From the NCBI RefSeq assembly GCF_008704995.1, contig NZ_CP023747.1, forward strand, positions 5,800,001-5,864,000: a stretch of 64,000 nt of DNA, in the 5' to 3' direction. This document shows positions 51,158 to 60,172 of this stretch, in pieces. The translations under genes were made by a program, and so were the position numbers. The stretch's first letter is position 1, and every line of letters starts with the position of its first letter. The notes under the pieces were generated by a model. It had not been told where the DNA came from, searched no databases, and saw only the letters and a program-made list of their open reading frames with translations. This DNA comes from Streptomyces nodosus (GTDB lineage: Bacteria; Actinomycetota; Actinomycetes; Streptomycetales; Streptomycetaceae).

Positions 51158-51745
51158 GTGGCTCCGCCCTCCCTCCCCCAGTCCTTGGGCAGACTTCCGC
51201 GGGGTTCCCAGCCCCAGCGATCACAGGCGTTCGACCTTCCGGCGGTGACCGCCGCGGTGGGCCTGGCCCGCAGGAATGTGCGCCGGCTGCTCGACCGGTG
51301 GGGCATCGGGGAGGAGGCCGTCGACAACGCCGTCCTGGTGACCTCCGAGCTGGTGACCAACGCGGTCATGCACACCGTGAGCGACCGGGTGGTCTGCCGG
51401 GTGAGCGCCGACGGCCGCCGGCTGCGTATCGAGGTCCAGGACGAGAACCTCGGGGGGACCCTGCCGGCCCGGCGCCGGCCCGCTCCGGACGACCAGAGCG
51501 GCCGCGGTCTCGTCCTGGTCGACGTGCTGTGCAGCGACTGGGGCGTGCGCGACGCCCCCCAGGGAGCCGGGCGCGTCGTCTGGGCCGAGCTGTCACCGGA
51601 ACCGGCGGAAGCCGAGCTGTCACCCCAACCGGAAGAAACGGCCGCGACCGGCCCCCCGGCCGCCCCGGCCACCACCCCGCACCTCAGGCCCGCCCCCCAA
51701 CCGGCCGAAGGACCCCCACCCCATGGACCGAACGCACGCCACTGA
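51158..51745 (+). CDS. ATP-binding protein, RsbW-like (HATPase_c_2)
   Basis: A 195-residue GHKL ATPase. The N-box is NAVLVTSELVTNAVMHT, and the G-box region is DDQSGRGLVLVDVLCSDWGV. The C-terminal 55 residues are Pro/Ala/Glu-rich and disordered. The start is GTG 51158. It overlaps the next gene by 23 nt and diverges from the XRE regulator across about 295 bp, so the three probably work as one regulatory set. Confidence 0.85.
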   Translation: MAPPSLPQSLGRLPRGSQPQRSQAFDLPAVTAAVGLARRNVRRLLDRWGIGEEAVDNAVLVTSELVTNAVMHTVSDRVVCRVSADGRRLRIEVQDENLGGTLPARRRPAPDDQSGRGLVLVDVLCSDWGVRDAPQGAGRVVWAELSPEPAEAELSPQPEETAATGPPAAPATTPHLRPAPQPAEGPPPHGPNARH

Positions 51746-52238
51746 TCCGCTGCGCCTCGTGTCGGCGCCCTGTCCCTCCGCCTCCCGCCCGCCCGTGTCC
51801 CGCCCGTCCGTGCCCTGTACGCGCGGGCGCGGCGGCCGTCTGGCCCTCCCCCCGGAAGTGATCGCCTCCCTCGGGTACGACGCCGTGGGCATCCCCAGGG
51901 AACACGGCGAACGGATCAAGAGGAGCCTGCCCCGGGTCGGCTGTGTCTTCGCCGACGACCTCCGCTGGTGGTGGATCGTCCCCTCGGGCTCCGACATAGG
52001 GGTCACCTGGCCCCCGTCGACCAGCTACGCCGTGGACGCCCGTCTGGGCTTCGGGGACCCGGCCTCGGCCGATCCCTCCTGGAGCGGGCCCCGCAATGGT
52101 CAGCCGCTGCTGATCCACCGCCCCGACGGCGACTCTCCGTACACACCGCCCATCCCCTTGTACTTTCTGGCCTGCCGACTCGCCGGCAGTACCCCGCACT
52201 GGTCGCCGGACACGCCCGGCCGGTCCTCCTCGGGATGA
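51723..52238 (+). CDS. Conserved Streptomyces hypothetical protein
   Basis: A 171-residue protein with a Pro-rich N-terminus and a core of GGRLALPPEVIASLGYDAVGIP, ERIKRSLPRVGCVFADDLRWWWIVPSGSDIGVTWP and SPYTPPIPLYFLACRLAG. From memory, such proteins commonly accompany RsbW-like ATPases in streptomycetes. Their function is unknown. The Trp-rich core suggests a small beta-sheet fold. It overlaps the ATPase gene by 23 nt. Confidence 0.72.
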   Translation: MDRTHATDPLRLVSAPCPSASRPPVSRPSVPCTRGRGGRLALPPEVIASLGYDAVGIPREHGERIKRSLPRVGCVFADDLRWWWIVPSGSDIGVTWPPSTSYAVDARLGFGDPASADPSWSGPRNGQPLLIHRPDGDSPYTPPIPLYFLACRLAGSTPHWSPDTPGRSSSG

Positions 52239-52353
52239 CGCCCGGCGCCCGGTGGCGCATCCTTGCAGGGGTGCGATCGGGGTACCCGGAGGCCCTGAGC
52301 GAACGACGGAGGAGGTGCCCGGCAGCTCCTCCCGGGAACCGGGCGGTGTGGTC

Positions 52354-53154
52354 ATGGTCAAGAACGAGGCACACGGCAGGGGAGAAGTCCCCAGCCGCTC
52401 GGTGTTCGGCGCGCCGTGCTGGGTCAGCCTGACCACGCGCGACCTGGAGGCCGCGGAGAGCTTCTACGGTGCCGTGCTCGGCTGGCAGTGGCGGCCGGAC
52501 AGCATGGGCGACCGGTTCCGGGTGGCGCAGGCGGACGGGGTGCCGGTCGCCCAGATCGCCGCCGTGGCCTCGATGTGGCAGACGGCCGTCGCCTGGACGC
52601 CGTATTTCGCGGTGGCCAGCGCCGACGAGGCCGCGGCCCGCTGCCGGGAGCGCGGCGGGACCACGGCGGTCGGCCCCCTCGCCCTGCCGCCCGGCCGGAC
52701 GGCCCTGCTCGCGGACCGTGACGGGGCCGTCTTCGGCATCTGGGAGGGACCGCTGGTGACCGGCTGGGAGGAGTGGCGCGAGGCCGCCCCCACCTTCATC
52801 CGGCTGCACACCCGCAACGCCTTCGACTCCGCCATCTTCTACGGCGAGGTCCTCGAATGGGCGTCCTCGACCCCCGGCTGCTGCGAGGTGCACTATGACG
52901 GCGACGAGGTCGTGCTGCGCAGCGGCGGGGCGGTGGTGGCGCGGATCCACTCGGGGGCGGTGGAGGCGGCGCCCGACCCCACGATCCGCCCGCACTGGCA
53001 GGTCCACTTCGTGGTCTCCGACGTCGACGCCTGCGTCCGCGCCGCCCGTGCCCACGGCGGTACCGCCCCCCGCTGGCAGGAGGGCGCCCATGAGGCGATC
53101 CTGGTCGACCCGGACGGCGCCCGCTTCATGGTGTCCGCCAAACGGGAGCCCTGA
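52354..53154 (+). CDS. VOC (glyoxalase/bleomycin resistance) family protein
   Basis: A 266-residue protein of two tandem vicinal-oxygen-chelate domains (about 15-130 and 145-265). FGAPCWVSLTTRDLEAAESFYGAVLGW opens the first, and TFIRLHTRNAFDSAIFYGEVLEW the second. WQVHFVVSDVDACVRAARAHGG and ILVDPDGARFMV complete the second unit. Family members include glyoxalases, dioxygenases and drug-binding proteins; the specific role here cannot be inferred. ATG 52354 was chosen. Confidence 0.85.
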   Translation: MVKNEAHGRGEVPSRSVFGAPCWVSLTTRDLEAAESFYGAVLGWQWRPDSMGDRFRVAQADGVPVAQIAAVASMWQTAVAWTPYFAVASADEAAARCRERGGTTAVGPLALPPGRTALLADRDGAVFGIWEGPLVTGWEEWREAAPTFIRLHTRNAFDSAIFYGEVLEWASSTPGCCEVHYDGDEVVLRSGGAVVARIHSGAVEAAPDPTIRPHWQVHFVVSDVDACVRAARAHGGTAPRWQEGAHEAILVDPDGARFMVSAKREP

Positions 53155-53247
53155 GCATCCCGAGCGCCGGCGGCCGCACGGCTGCGGGGCGGGCGGGGTC
53201 CGGGAGCGCCCGGCGGGGGCCGGGTGGCCGGGGCCCGCCCGCCGGGC

Positions 53248-53667
53248 TCAGGAGGTGGTCGGGCCGGTGGCGGGGGGCCCTGCGTGACGGCGGCGCCGCA
53301 GGCCCCGGCGGGGCTCCTGGTCGGGCAGCCAGCCGAAGGCCAGACAGCTGCCCGTCACGCCCAGCAGCAGGCCGATCAGGAAGCCGCCCAGATTGGACGT
53401 GAGCCAGGTGCCCAGGGACACCAGGACGCCGACGATCGAGTAGAAGAGGCGCTGGGCCGGATTGAAGAGGAGCAGCAGACCGCAGAGCAGCATCACGGCC
53501 GGCAGCAGATACCCCGCCAGGCCCTGCATGCCGATGTGCAGGACCACCTTCATCGACGCCTTCTCCGTGAGGAGGACCTCCGCCCCGCCCAGCGTGAGCA
53601 GCAGTCCACCCCAGAAGGGCCGCCGTGCCCGCCACCGCCGGAAGGCGGTCCTCGCCCGGCCCGCCAT
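53248..53667 (-). CDS. DUF6114 membrane protein
   Basis: A 139-residue protein with about four transmembrane helices (FWGGLLLTLGGAEVLL, YLLPAVMLLCGLLLLF, IVGVLVSLGTWL, GGFLIGLLLGVTGSCLAFGW) and a basic C-terminal tail. It starts on the last base of the DUF6230 stop (TGATG). The two families are regularly paired in Streptomyces; the function is not established. Confidence 0.82.
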   Translation of the reverse strand: MAGRARTAFRRWRARRPFWGGLLLTLGGAEVLLTEKASMKVVLHIGMQGLAGYLLPAVMLLCGLLLLFNPAQRLFYSIVGVLVSLGTWLTSNLGGFLIGLLLGVTGSCLAFGWLPDQEPRRGLRRRRHAGPPATGPTTS

Positions 53668-54344
53668 CAGCAGCCCGAGTCGCTGAAGCGGAGTCTGAGC
53701 CCGGGCAGTCTGAACACCCCTGCCGTGGTGGCGTAGTTGGTCTGCCGCAGATTGCCGATGTGCACGGTGTCGGCCTGCTGGCTGAAGACGCCCTTGTTGC
53801 CGCGCGCCCTGGCCTTGTTCAGCGTGCTGGCGTCGTTGCCGATCTCGATGTTGCTGAACTCGGCGTTGCCGCTCAGCTCGGTCGAGTCGGTGGTCAGATC
53901 GGTGGCGGCCACCTTGTCCTTGCCGCCGCCCGCGGTGATGAGCAGATTCGTCCCGCCGAGGTTGACGCTCTGGCAGAGCTTGGTGAGCGTCGCGTTCTTG
54001 ATCGCTGAGGTGACCACCAGCACCTGGCCGCCGGTGTCACCGGCGTTCGGGCTGTCGTCCGCCATGGTGTCGAGATTGCCGAACTGCTCGAATCCGGTGC
54101 CGTTCAGTTCCGTGGCGGTGACCGTGAACGGCATGCCGGATATGGCGAACTGCACCCCGAGCGCTCCCTGCGCCGTCAGGATCGCGAGCCCGGCGGCGAC
54201 CGCGGTGGCAGGCACCGCCATCACCGCGGCGCGGCGCAGGCGGACCCGCCCGCGTCTCTCGGACGACCCGTCGACGGCAGGAGTGCTCTTCGGGGGCTCG
54301 GGGGCGGAACCGGGGGACGCCGTGGCGTCCGGGGACGAGGCCAT
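53667..54344 (-). CDS. DUF6230 secreted/anchored protein
   Basis: A 225-residue protein. One hydrophobic segment (about 40-60: AAVMAVPATAVAAGLAILTAQGALG) acts as signal or anchor, with a polar 40-residue cytoplasmic N-terminus. The exported part is rich in Asn, Thr, Ser and Gly and contains two cysteines. Its strand-like repeats (FEQFGNLDTMADDSPNAG, TLTKLCQSVNLGGTNLLITAGG) suggest a beta-structure. ATG 54344 has CAGGAGCAG upstream. First gene of the DUF6230-DUF6114 operon. Confidence 0.8.
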   Translation of the reverse strand: MASSPDATASPGSAPEPPKSTPAVDGSSERRGRVRLRRAAVMAVPATAVAAGLAILTAQGALGVQFAISGMPFTVTATELNGTGFEQFGNLDTMADDSPNAGDTGGQVLVVTSAIKNATLTKLCQSVNLGGTNLLITAGGGKDKVAATDLTTDSTELSGNAEFSNIEIGNDASTLNKARARGNKGVFSQQADTVHIGNLRQTNYATTAGVFRLPGLRLRFSDSGC

Positions 54345-54968
54345 GTCTGCTCCTGGGCATAGGCGATGCGAGTAGGTCTTCGCGGGCACGTTGTCCTGGC
54401 GCGGACAGCGACTGCCACGCACGGCTCCTCGCACCTCCCGGCCTGTGCAAGGGATCGCTCGTGACACGGCGGTTACCGACCAGAAAGTTACCGGGGGTTA
54501 CATTCAAGGGTCAAGGGAGCTGTGCAAAAAGGGTGTTGATTGTGTGTCAGTGGTAGCGGAGCGTTGCTGTCCGCTTCTCTGGGAGGCCCCGGGGACCTGC
54601 ACCGCTGTCGCCGCGCCCGGCCGACCCCGTTGATTTCCCTTGACGTCGGCGGCACATCAGGTCTACAACAACCACTGTTTTCCGCGGATCCGTGGCGCCG
54701 GATCCGTCGCACGGCGCGCGTCACCCTCCCGGCCCCGTCCCTCCGGGGCGCCGGTGACACCTTCGGGCGCGCGGTGCACCACACGGGTCCTTCACATCCC
54801 GCCGCGCTCCCGCACCCCCACCACAGCACCGGTACGGCCGCCCTCCCACCGGTCCGCGGACCGTCCCCGGTCCCGGGTTCCGCCGCCGGCCATCCCGTAC
54901 GAGAAGGCGTCATGCTCCGGCGACGGCCCCCCTCGACGTACCGCTCCCTTCTCGGAGAAGAGGCCCTC
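54345..54968. promoter_or_regulatory. Divergent intergenic region with two promoter areas
   Basis: A 624-bp gene-free region. Toward DUF6230 there are three GTTAC boxes (54472, 54487, 54497) and, on the minus strand, a TTGACC near 54512-54517, a likely regulated promoter. Toward the secreted-protein gene, TTGACG (54640-54645) and TCTACA (54662-54667), 16 nt apart, form a good vegetative-type promoter, leaving an about 300-nt leader. That leader is C-rich with no convincing gene of its own. Confidence 0.5.
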
Positions 54969-55646
54969 ATGCGTACGACCCGATCCCTGCTCGTCGCCGC
55001 GGGTGCCGCCGCGGCCCTCGCCGTCGCCGTGGCCGCCCCCGTCGCCGCGGCCGCCCCCGCCGCCGCGGACGGCGCCGTGCTCACCACCGGCGAGAACACC
55101 CCCGTCGCCGTCGGAGACGTCCTCAACGCCTCGCTCGCCGCCGGCACCGCCGCCACGCTGTACTCCAGCGCGACCGGTACCAGCGGAGTCTCCTGCACCT
55201 CGTCCGCGTTCACCGCCACCGTCACCGCCAACCCGGCCGCGCCCGGCACCGCCTCCGAGTCGCTCACCGGCCACACCTTCGACACCGGCGGCTGCACCAG
55301 CAATGTCGTCGGGGTGCTGGGCGTCAGCGGTATCACCGTCGACAATCTGCCCTACACCACCGCGGTCTCCTCCGACGGCACGATCACGGTCACCCCGGCC
55401 GCCGGCTCCGCCGTCCAGACCACGGTCCGGCTGCGCACCCTGCTCGGCACGATCACCTGTGTCTATCAGGCCCCGGCCCTGACCGGCACGGCGAGCAACG
55501 CCGACAACAGCATCGCCTTCACCAAGCAGCACTTCACCAGGTCCTCCGGCACCTCGCTGTGCTTCTCCGACGGCTACTTCACGGCGAAGTACGCCCCGGT
55601 CACCGACACCAGCCTGCCGGGCGGCCCGGTGGTCCACGTCGGCTGA
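54969..55646 (+). CDS. Secreted protein of unknown function
   Basis: A 225-residue exported protein. MRTTRSLLVAAGAAAALAVAVAAPVAAAAPAAADG is a clear Sec-type signal with a likely cleavage after Ala near residue 33. The mature part is rich in Thr, Ser, Gly and Val, with cysteines (SGVSCTSSAF, TGGCTSNVVG, TITCVYQ, TSLCFSDGY) that can pair in two disulfides, and shows a beta-sandwich-like pattern. GGAGAAG lies about 10 nt upstream of ATG 54969. Confidence 0.78.
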   Translation: MRTTRSLLVAAGAAAALAVAVAAPVAAAAPAAADGAVLTTGENTPVAVGDVLNASLAAGTAATLYSSATGTSGVSCTSSAFTATVTANPAAPGTASESLTGHTFDTGGCTSNVVGVLGVSGITVDNLPYTTAVSSDGTITVTPAAGSAVQTTVRLRTLLGTITCVYQAPALTGTASNADNSIAFTKQHFTRSSGTSLCFSDGYFTAKYAPVTDTSLPGGPVVHVG

Positions 55647-55753
55647 ACCGGCGAGAACCGATCGGCCGCTTCCGCTGTGCGAGACGCCCGGGAGCGGCCG
55701 TTCCCGGCCGACCGTCCCCCGGCGCGGGGAGCGGCGGCCGTTAGCGTAGGCCC

Positions 55754-56329
55754 ATGACGACGGAGAGCGCCCCGCAGGAAGCCGGCCCGAAGTGTCCGGG
55801 CTGTGGATCGTCCGGGGTACGGGCGGTGCCGGAGATCTGCGACGACCACGCGGCCGGGCGCGCGGGCCTCGCCGACCGGCTGGCGCGGACACCGGGCGCC
55901 CCGACCCGGTTCGACTGCGGTCTGCATGTCGTGGAGGGCATGGTGATGGTCGGAATCGGCGTCGCCCTCGCCCACCACGGCATCACCCGGGACAAGCCGC
56001 TCTACGCGGTCGGCGGATCGTTGCTCGCCCTGCTGCTGTTCGTCGGCACGCTCCTGGTGGTCCGCGGCGAGGTCCGTCAGCGGGCCGTGGTGGCGGCGGG
56101 CGAACACCGTGCGAACGCGTTGTGGCGACCGTCGTACCACTGCTCCTCGTGCGCGTCGGTGTTCTGCCCTGACGGCTCTCCGTGGCAGGGTCTGCTGACG
56201 CCCGAGCAGTTCAAGAAGTACGTGTGGACCGAGGCCGGCTACGGGGAGCAGCTCGAGGAGCGGTTCAAGGACGTGGACCTGCCTCCCGTCGCACCGGCCG
56301 TCCCCGGAGGAGGCCGAGACCATGCCTGA
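55754..56329 (+). CDS. Zinc-ribbon-like membrane protein, hypothetical
   Basis: A 191-residue protein. KCPGCGSSGV at the N-terminus and YHCSSCASVFCPDG in the middle give two Cys pairs that could form a zinc ribbon. Between them are two hydrophobic helices (VVEGMVMVGIGVALAHH and YAVGGSLLALLLFVGTLLVV). Family not recognised. Its end overlaps the DUF89 gene by 8 nt. Confidence 0.65.
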   Translation: MTTESAPQEAGPKCPGCGSSGVRAVPEICDDHAAGRAGLADRLARTPGAPTRFDCGLHVVEGMVMVGIGVALAHHGITRDKPLYAVGGSLLALLLFVGTLLVVRGEVRQRAVVAAGEHRANALWRPSYHCSSCASVFCPDGSPWQGLLTPEQFKKYVWTEAGYGEQLEERFKDVDLPPVAPAVPGGGRDHA

Positions 56330-57470
56330 CGCTCCCGTGATCGTCGCCGATGTGCCGGGCTCCTTCGCCCACGGTGTGCTCGCCGCGCGCCATCCCGCGC
56401 TGATCCGCGCCGTCCGGGAGGCCTTCCCGTACGGACCCGCACAACTGCGGGCGCTCGACGCACTGCTGACCGCGGCCACCGAGGGCGTCATCGCACCGCT
56501 CGGCACCGAGGACGACGAGCGATGGGCGGCCTGGGGCGCCCGGGACCAGGTCGGCCGGTCCTGGTTCGAGGCGCCCTTCCTCTGGTCCGAGAGCTACTTC
56601 TACCGCGTCCTCCTCGAGGCCGTCGGCTATTTCGGCCCCGGCGCCTGGCAGGGCGTCGACCCCTTCCGCCCCTTCAAACTCGCCGAACTCGACTCCCCGG
56701 AGACCGACGAGGAACTGGCCGCGCTCGACCGTCTCCCCGAGCAGCCCCTGGACGAACAGGCACGGGCACTGCTGCACGGCTCGCTCTGGGGCAACCGCGC
56801 GGACCTGGGCTTCCGGCTCTCCGCCACCGGCTCCCCGACGGCGGCCGGGCGGCTGGTCGCCGACGACGGCGAGGCGTTCTGGTCGCTGCTGCCCGCCGAC
56901 ACGCTCTGCCTGGTCGCCGACAACGCGGGCCGCGAGCTGATCCCGGACCTGCTGCTGACGGACCATCTGCTCCACCACGGGCGGGTGCGGCGGGCCGTGC
57001 TCCAGGTGAAGACGCACCCCTACTACATCTCCGACGCCACCACCGCCGACGTCGTGGACGCGGTACGCCGGCTCGTCGGTGCCCAGGGCGCGGCGGCCGG
57101 GGCCGGGGAGCGCCTGTGGACGGCGATGACCGAGGGCCGCCTCCAGATCCGGGCGCACCCCTTCTCCTGCGCCCCGCTGCCCTATGCGGAGATGCCGGAC
57201 GAACTGCGCGCGGAGTTCGCCGCGGCGGATCTGACCATCTTCAAGGGGGACCTCAACTACCGTCGCCTGGTGGGCGACCGGCTGTACCCGCCGACCACGC
57301 CCTTCGCGGAGGTCACGGCCTACTTCCCCGGCCCGGTCGCGGCGCTGCGCACCCTGAAGTCCGATGTGATCGTCGGCCTGGACGCGTCCATGGAGGCGGC
57401 CCTGGACGCCGCCGAGGGCCGGCGGTGGCGAACCAGCGGGGCGCATGCGCTGATCCAGGTCAGGGCCTGA
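56322..57470 (+). CDS. DUF89 / ARMT1-like metal-dependent phosphatase
   Basis: A 382-residue protein of the DUF89 damage-control phosphatase family, which hydrolyses damaged or excess sugar-phosphate-type metabolites. The metal-binding motifs are CLVADNAGRELIPDLLLTDHLL (Asp-Asn), ADLTIFKGDLNYRRLVGD (Lys-Gly-Asp-x-Asn) and LRTLKSDVIVGL (C-terminal Lys-Ser-Asp). WAARDQVGRSWFEAPFLWSESYFYR is a typical N-terminal helical-bundle segment. The substrate is not known. It overlaps the preceding zinc-ribbon gene by 8 nt. Confidence 0.85.
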   Translation: MPDAPVIVADVPGSFAHGVLAARHPALIRAVREAFPYGPAQLRALDALLTAATEGVIAPLGTEDDERWAAWGARDQVGRSWFEAPFLWSESYFYRVLLEAVGYFGPGAWQGVDPFRPFKLAELDSPETDEELAALDRLPEQPLDEQARALLHGSLWGNRADLGFRLSATGSPTAAGRLVADDGEAFWSLLPADTLCLVADNAGRELIPDLLLTDHLLHHGRVRRAVLQVKTHPYYISDATTADVVDAVRRLVGAQGAAAGAGERLWTAMTEGRLQIRAHPFSCAPLPYAEMPDELRAEFAAADLTIFKGDLNYRRLVGDRLYPPTTPFAEVTAYFPGPVAALRTLKSDVIVGLDASMEAALDAAEGRRWRTSGAHALIQVRA

Positions 57471-57677
57471 GACACGGCGCCGGGGACTGCGAGGCCGCCG
57501 GAGACACCGGGGCACCAGGGGATCCGTCGGGCGTGGCCACCGCTCCACGCGCCCCCTCGTGCGTACGGACGCGCCGTGCGCCGCCCGTTCACCGGGGCCG
57601 CGCCCCCGATTCACGCGATGGTGTGGCCATGCCCCGCCGGACGGATGCCGCCGAGAGGCCCCGGGTAGGGCCCGGCC

Positions 57678-59897
57678 ATGACGCAGCCGTTCGAACTCCC
57701 GCACTTCTACATGCCGTATCCCGCGCGGCTGAACCCGCATGTCGACGAGGCGCGCGCCCACTCGACGCACTGGGCGCGCGAGATGGGCATGCTGGAGGGC
57801 TCCGGGATCTGGGAACAGTCCGACCTCGACGCGCACGACTACGGGCTGCTCTGCGCGTACACGCACCCGGACTGTGACGGCCCGGCCCTCTCCCTGGTCA
57901 CCGACTGGTACGTGTGGGTGTTCTTCTTCGACGACCACTTCCTGGAGACCTTCAAACGCACCCAGGACCGCCAGGGCGGCAAGGCCTATCTGGACCGGCT
58001 GCCGCTGTTCATGCCGCTGGACCTCTCGACCCCCGTGCCCGAGCCGGAGAACCCCGTCGAGGCCGGGCTCGCCGATCTGTGGGCGCGCACCGTGCCGTCG
58101 ATGTCCCGGCACTGGCGCGAGCGGTTCGCGCTGGCCACCGAGCATCTGCTCAACGAGTCGCTGTGGGAGCTGTCCAACATCGACGAGGGCCGGGTCGCCA
58201 ACCCCGTCGAGTACATCGAGATGCGCCGCAAGGTGGGCGGCGCCCCCTGGTCCGCGGGACTCGTCGAGTTCGCGACCGCCGAAGTGCCCGCCCCGGTGGC
58301 GACGTCACGGCCGCTGCGCGTGCTGATGGAGACCTTCTCCGACGCCGTCCATCTGCGCAACGACCTCTTCTCGTACCAGCGTGAGGTCGAGGAGGAGGGC
58401 GAACTCAGCAACGGCGTCCTCGTCCTTGAGACCTTCTTCGGCTGCGGCACCCAGCAGGCCGCCGAGATCGTCAATGACATCCTCACCTCGCGGCTGCACC
58501 AGTTCGAGCACACCGCGCTGACCGAGGTGCCCGCGCTCGCCCTGGAGAACGGCCTCACCCCTGAGCAGGTCGCCGCCGTCGCCGCCTATACCCGGGGCCT
58601 CCAGGACTGGCAGTCCGGAGGCCATGAGTGGCACCTGAGGTCCAGCCGCTACATGAACCAGGGCGCCCGCACCGCGCGGCGGCCCTTCGCGCTCTCCGGC
58701 CCCGGCACCTCGGCCGCCGATGTGCGCGGACTGCTCGCCGACGCGGACGCCGAGGCCCTGGGTTCCTCGCCCTTCGGGCAGTGGGGGAGACTGCGCCCCT
58801 ACACCCATGTGCCCTTCCAGCAGGTGGGCCCCTCGCTGCTCCCTGAGTTCCACATGCCCTACACGGTGGAGCTCAGCCCCCATCTGGACGGCGCCCGCCG
58901 CCGGCTGGTGCCCTGGATGCACCGGACGGGGATGCTCAGCGAGGGCGTCTGGGACGAGGACAAGCTGGCGGCGTACGACCTCCCGCTGTGCGCGGCGGGC
59001 CTGGACCCGGACGCCGGCCCCGAGGCACTGGACCTCAGCTCCCGGTGGCTGGCCTGGGGCACCTACGGGGACGACTACTACCCGCTGGTCTTCGGCAACC
59101 GGCGCGACCTCGCGGCGGCCAAGCTGTGCACCGAGCGGCTGTCCTCGTGCATGCCCCTCGACGGCGCGGAACCACCCCTCCCCGTCAACGGTCTGGAACG
59201 CGGTCTGACCGACCTGTGGACCCGCACCACGGCGGAGATGGACCCGGAGCAACGGCGCGCCCTGCGCGCGGCCGTGGACACCATGACCGAGAGCTGGCTG
59301 TGGGAGCTGTCCAACCAGCTCCAGCACCGCATCCCCGACCCGGTCGACTATCTGGAGATGCGCCGCGCCACCTTCGGCGCCGACCTCACCAAGAACCTCT
59401 GCCGCAGGGGCCACGGCCCCCAGGTCCCGCCGGAGGTGTACCGCAGCGGCACCCTGCGGGCCCTGGAGAACGCGGCCATCGACTACGCCATGCTGATCAA
59501 CGACGTGTTCTCGTACCAGAAGGAGATCCAGTACGAGGGCGAGATCCACAACGCGCTCCTCGTCGTGCAGAACTTCTTCGGCTGCGACTACCCGACGGCC
59601 CTGCGTGTGGTGAACGATCTGATGACCCAGCGCATGCGGCAGTTCCAGCATGTGGCCGCCCGTGAACTGCCCGTCCTCTACGACGACTTCGCGCTCTCCG
59701 AGGAGGTCAGGGGCATCCTGGACGGCTATGTCGTGGAGCTGCAGAACTATATGTCCGGCATCCTGAACTGGCATCGCGGCTGCCACCGCTACGGCGCCGC
59801 CGATCTGGCCCGCCGGGTCCATGGCTTCGTGCCCGACGGCCTGGTGCCGGGACCGGTCCCGGCCGGCGTCGGGCGACCGCAGCCGGCACCGCACTGA
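57678..59897 (+). CDS. geoA: Germacradienol/geosmin synthase
   Basis: A 739-residue bifunctional terpene cyclase that makes geosmin from farnesyl diphosphate. The N-terminal domain cyclises it to germacradienol, using FFFDDHFLE (85-90 core) and NDLFSYQREVEEE as magnesium-binding motifs. The C-terminal domain converts this to geosmin, with the variant DDYYP and the NDVFSYQKEIQYEGE motif. The length is slightly above the usual about 726. GTG/ATG ambiguity is absent: ATG 57678 starts MTQPFELPHFYMPYPAR. It is a stand-alone gene; its precursor comes from the isoprenoid pathway that dxs begins. Confidence 0.97.
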   Translation: MTQPFELPHFYMPYPARLNPHVDEARAHSTHWAREMGMLEGSGIWEQSDLDAHDYGLLCAYTHPDCDGPALSLVTDWYVWVFFFDDHFLETFKRTQDRQGGKAYLDRLPLFMPLDLSTPVPEPENPVEAGLADLWARTVPSMSRHWRERFALATEHLLNESLWELSNIDEGRVANPVEYIEMRRKVGGAPWSAGLVEFATAEVPAPVATSRPLRVLMETFSDAVHLRNDLFSYQREVEEEGELSNGVLVLETFFGCGTQQAAEIVNDILTSRLHQFEHTALTEVPALALENGLTPEQVAAVAAYTRGLQDWQSGGHEWHLRSSRYMNQGARTARRPFALSGPGTSAADVRGLLADADAEALGSSPFGQWGRLRPYTHVPFQQVGPSLLPEFHMPYTVELSPHLDGARRRLVPWMHRTGMLSEGVWDEDKLAAYDLPLCAAGLDPDAGPEALDLSSRWLAWGTYGDDYYPLVFGNRRDLAAAKLCTERLSSCMPLDGAEPPLPVNGLERGLTDLWTRTTAEMDPEQRRALRAAVDTMTESWLWELSNQLQHRIPDPVDYLEMRRATFGADLTKNLCRRGHGPQVPPEVYRSGTLRALENAAIDYAMLINDVFSYQKEIQYEGEIHNALLVVQNFFGCDYPTALRVVNDLMTQRMRQFQHVAARELPVLYDDFALSEEVRGILDGYVVELQNYMSGILNWHRGCHRYGAADLARRVHGFVPDGLVPGPVPAGVGRPQPAPH

Positions 59898-59907
59898 CCG
59901 GGCGTGA

Positions 59908-59947
59908 GGCCCACCCCGGAGAGCCCGCGAGGACCTCCGGGGTGGCC
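59908..59947 (+). terminator. geoA terminator hairpin
   Basis: A 12-bp stem with a single-base bulge (59908-59920 with 59936-59947), 11 nt after the geoA stop. Confidence 0.75.
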
Positions 59948-60172
59948 CCGCACCCGACCGTGAGCCACCGTGCCGAGCCGGTGCACGGCGCGCCCGGGAC
60001 CGACGGACCGGCTGCCGGAGCCCGGAGGGAGGTCGTGGCGGCCGGACGTACAGGGAGGGGGAGCCGCCGGTTCCACGCCGCCGAGGTCACCATCCGCTCG
60101 CGTCCGCCCCTGCGGAGGGGCAGGATGCTGCCCGTAGACAGACCTGGAACACCCCGATCGCGGAGGACATGG

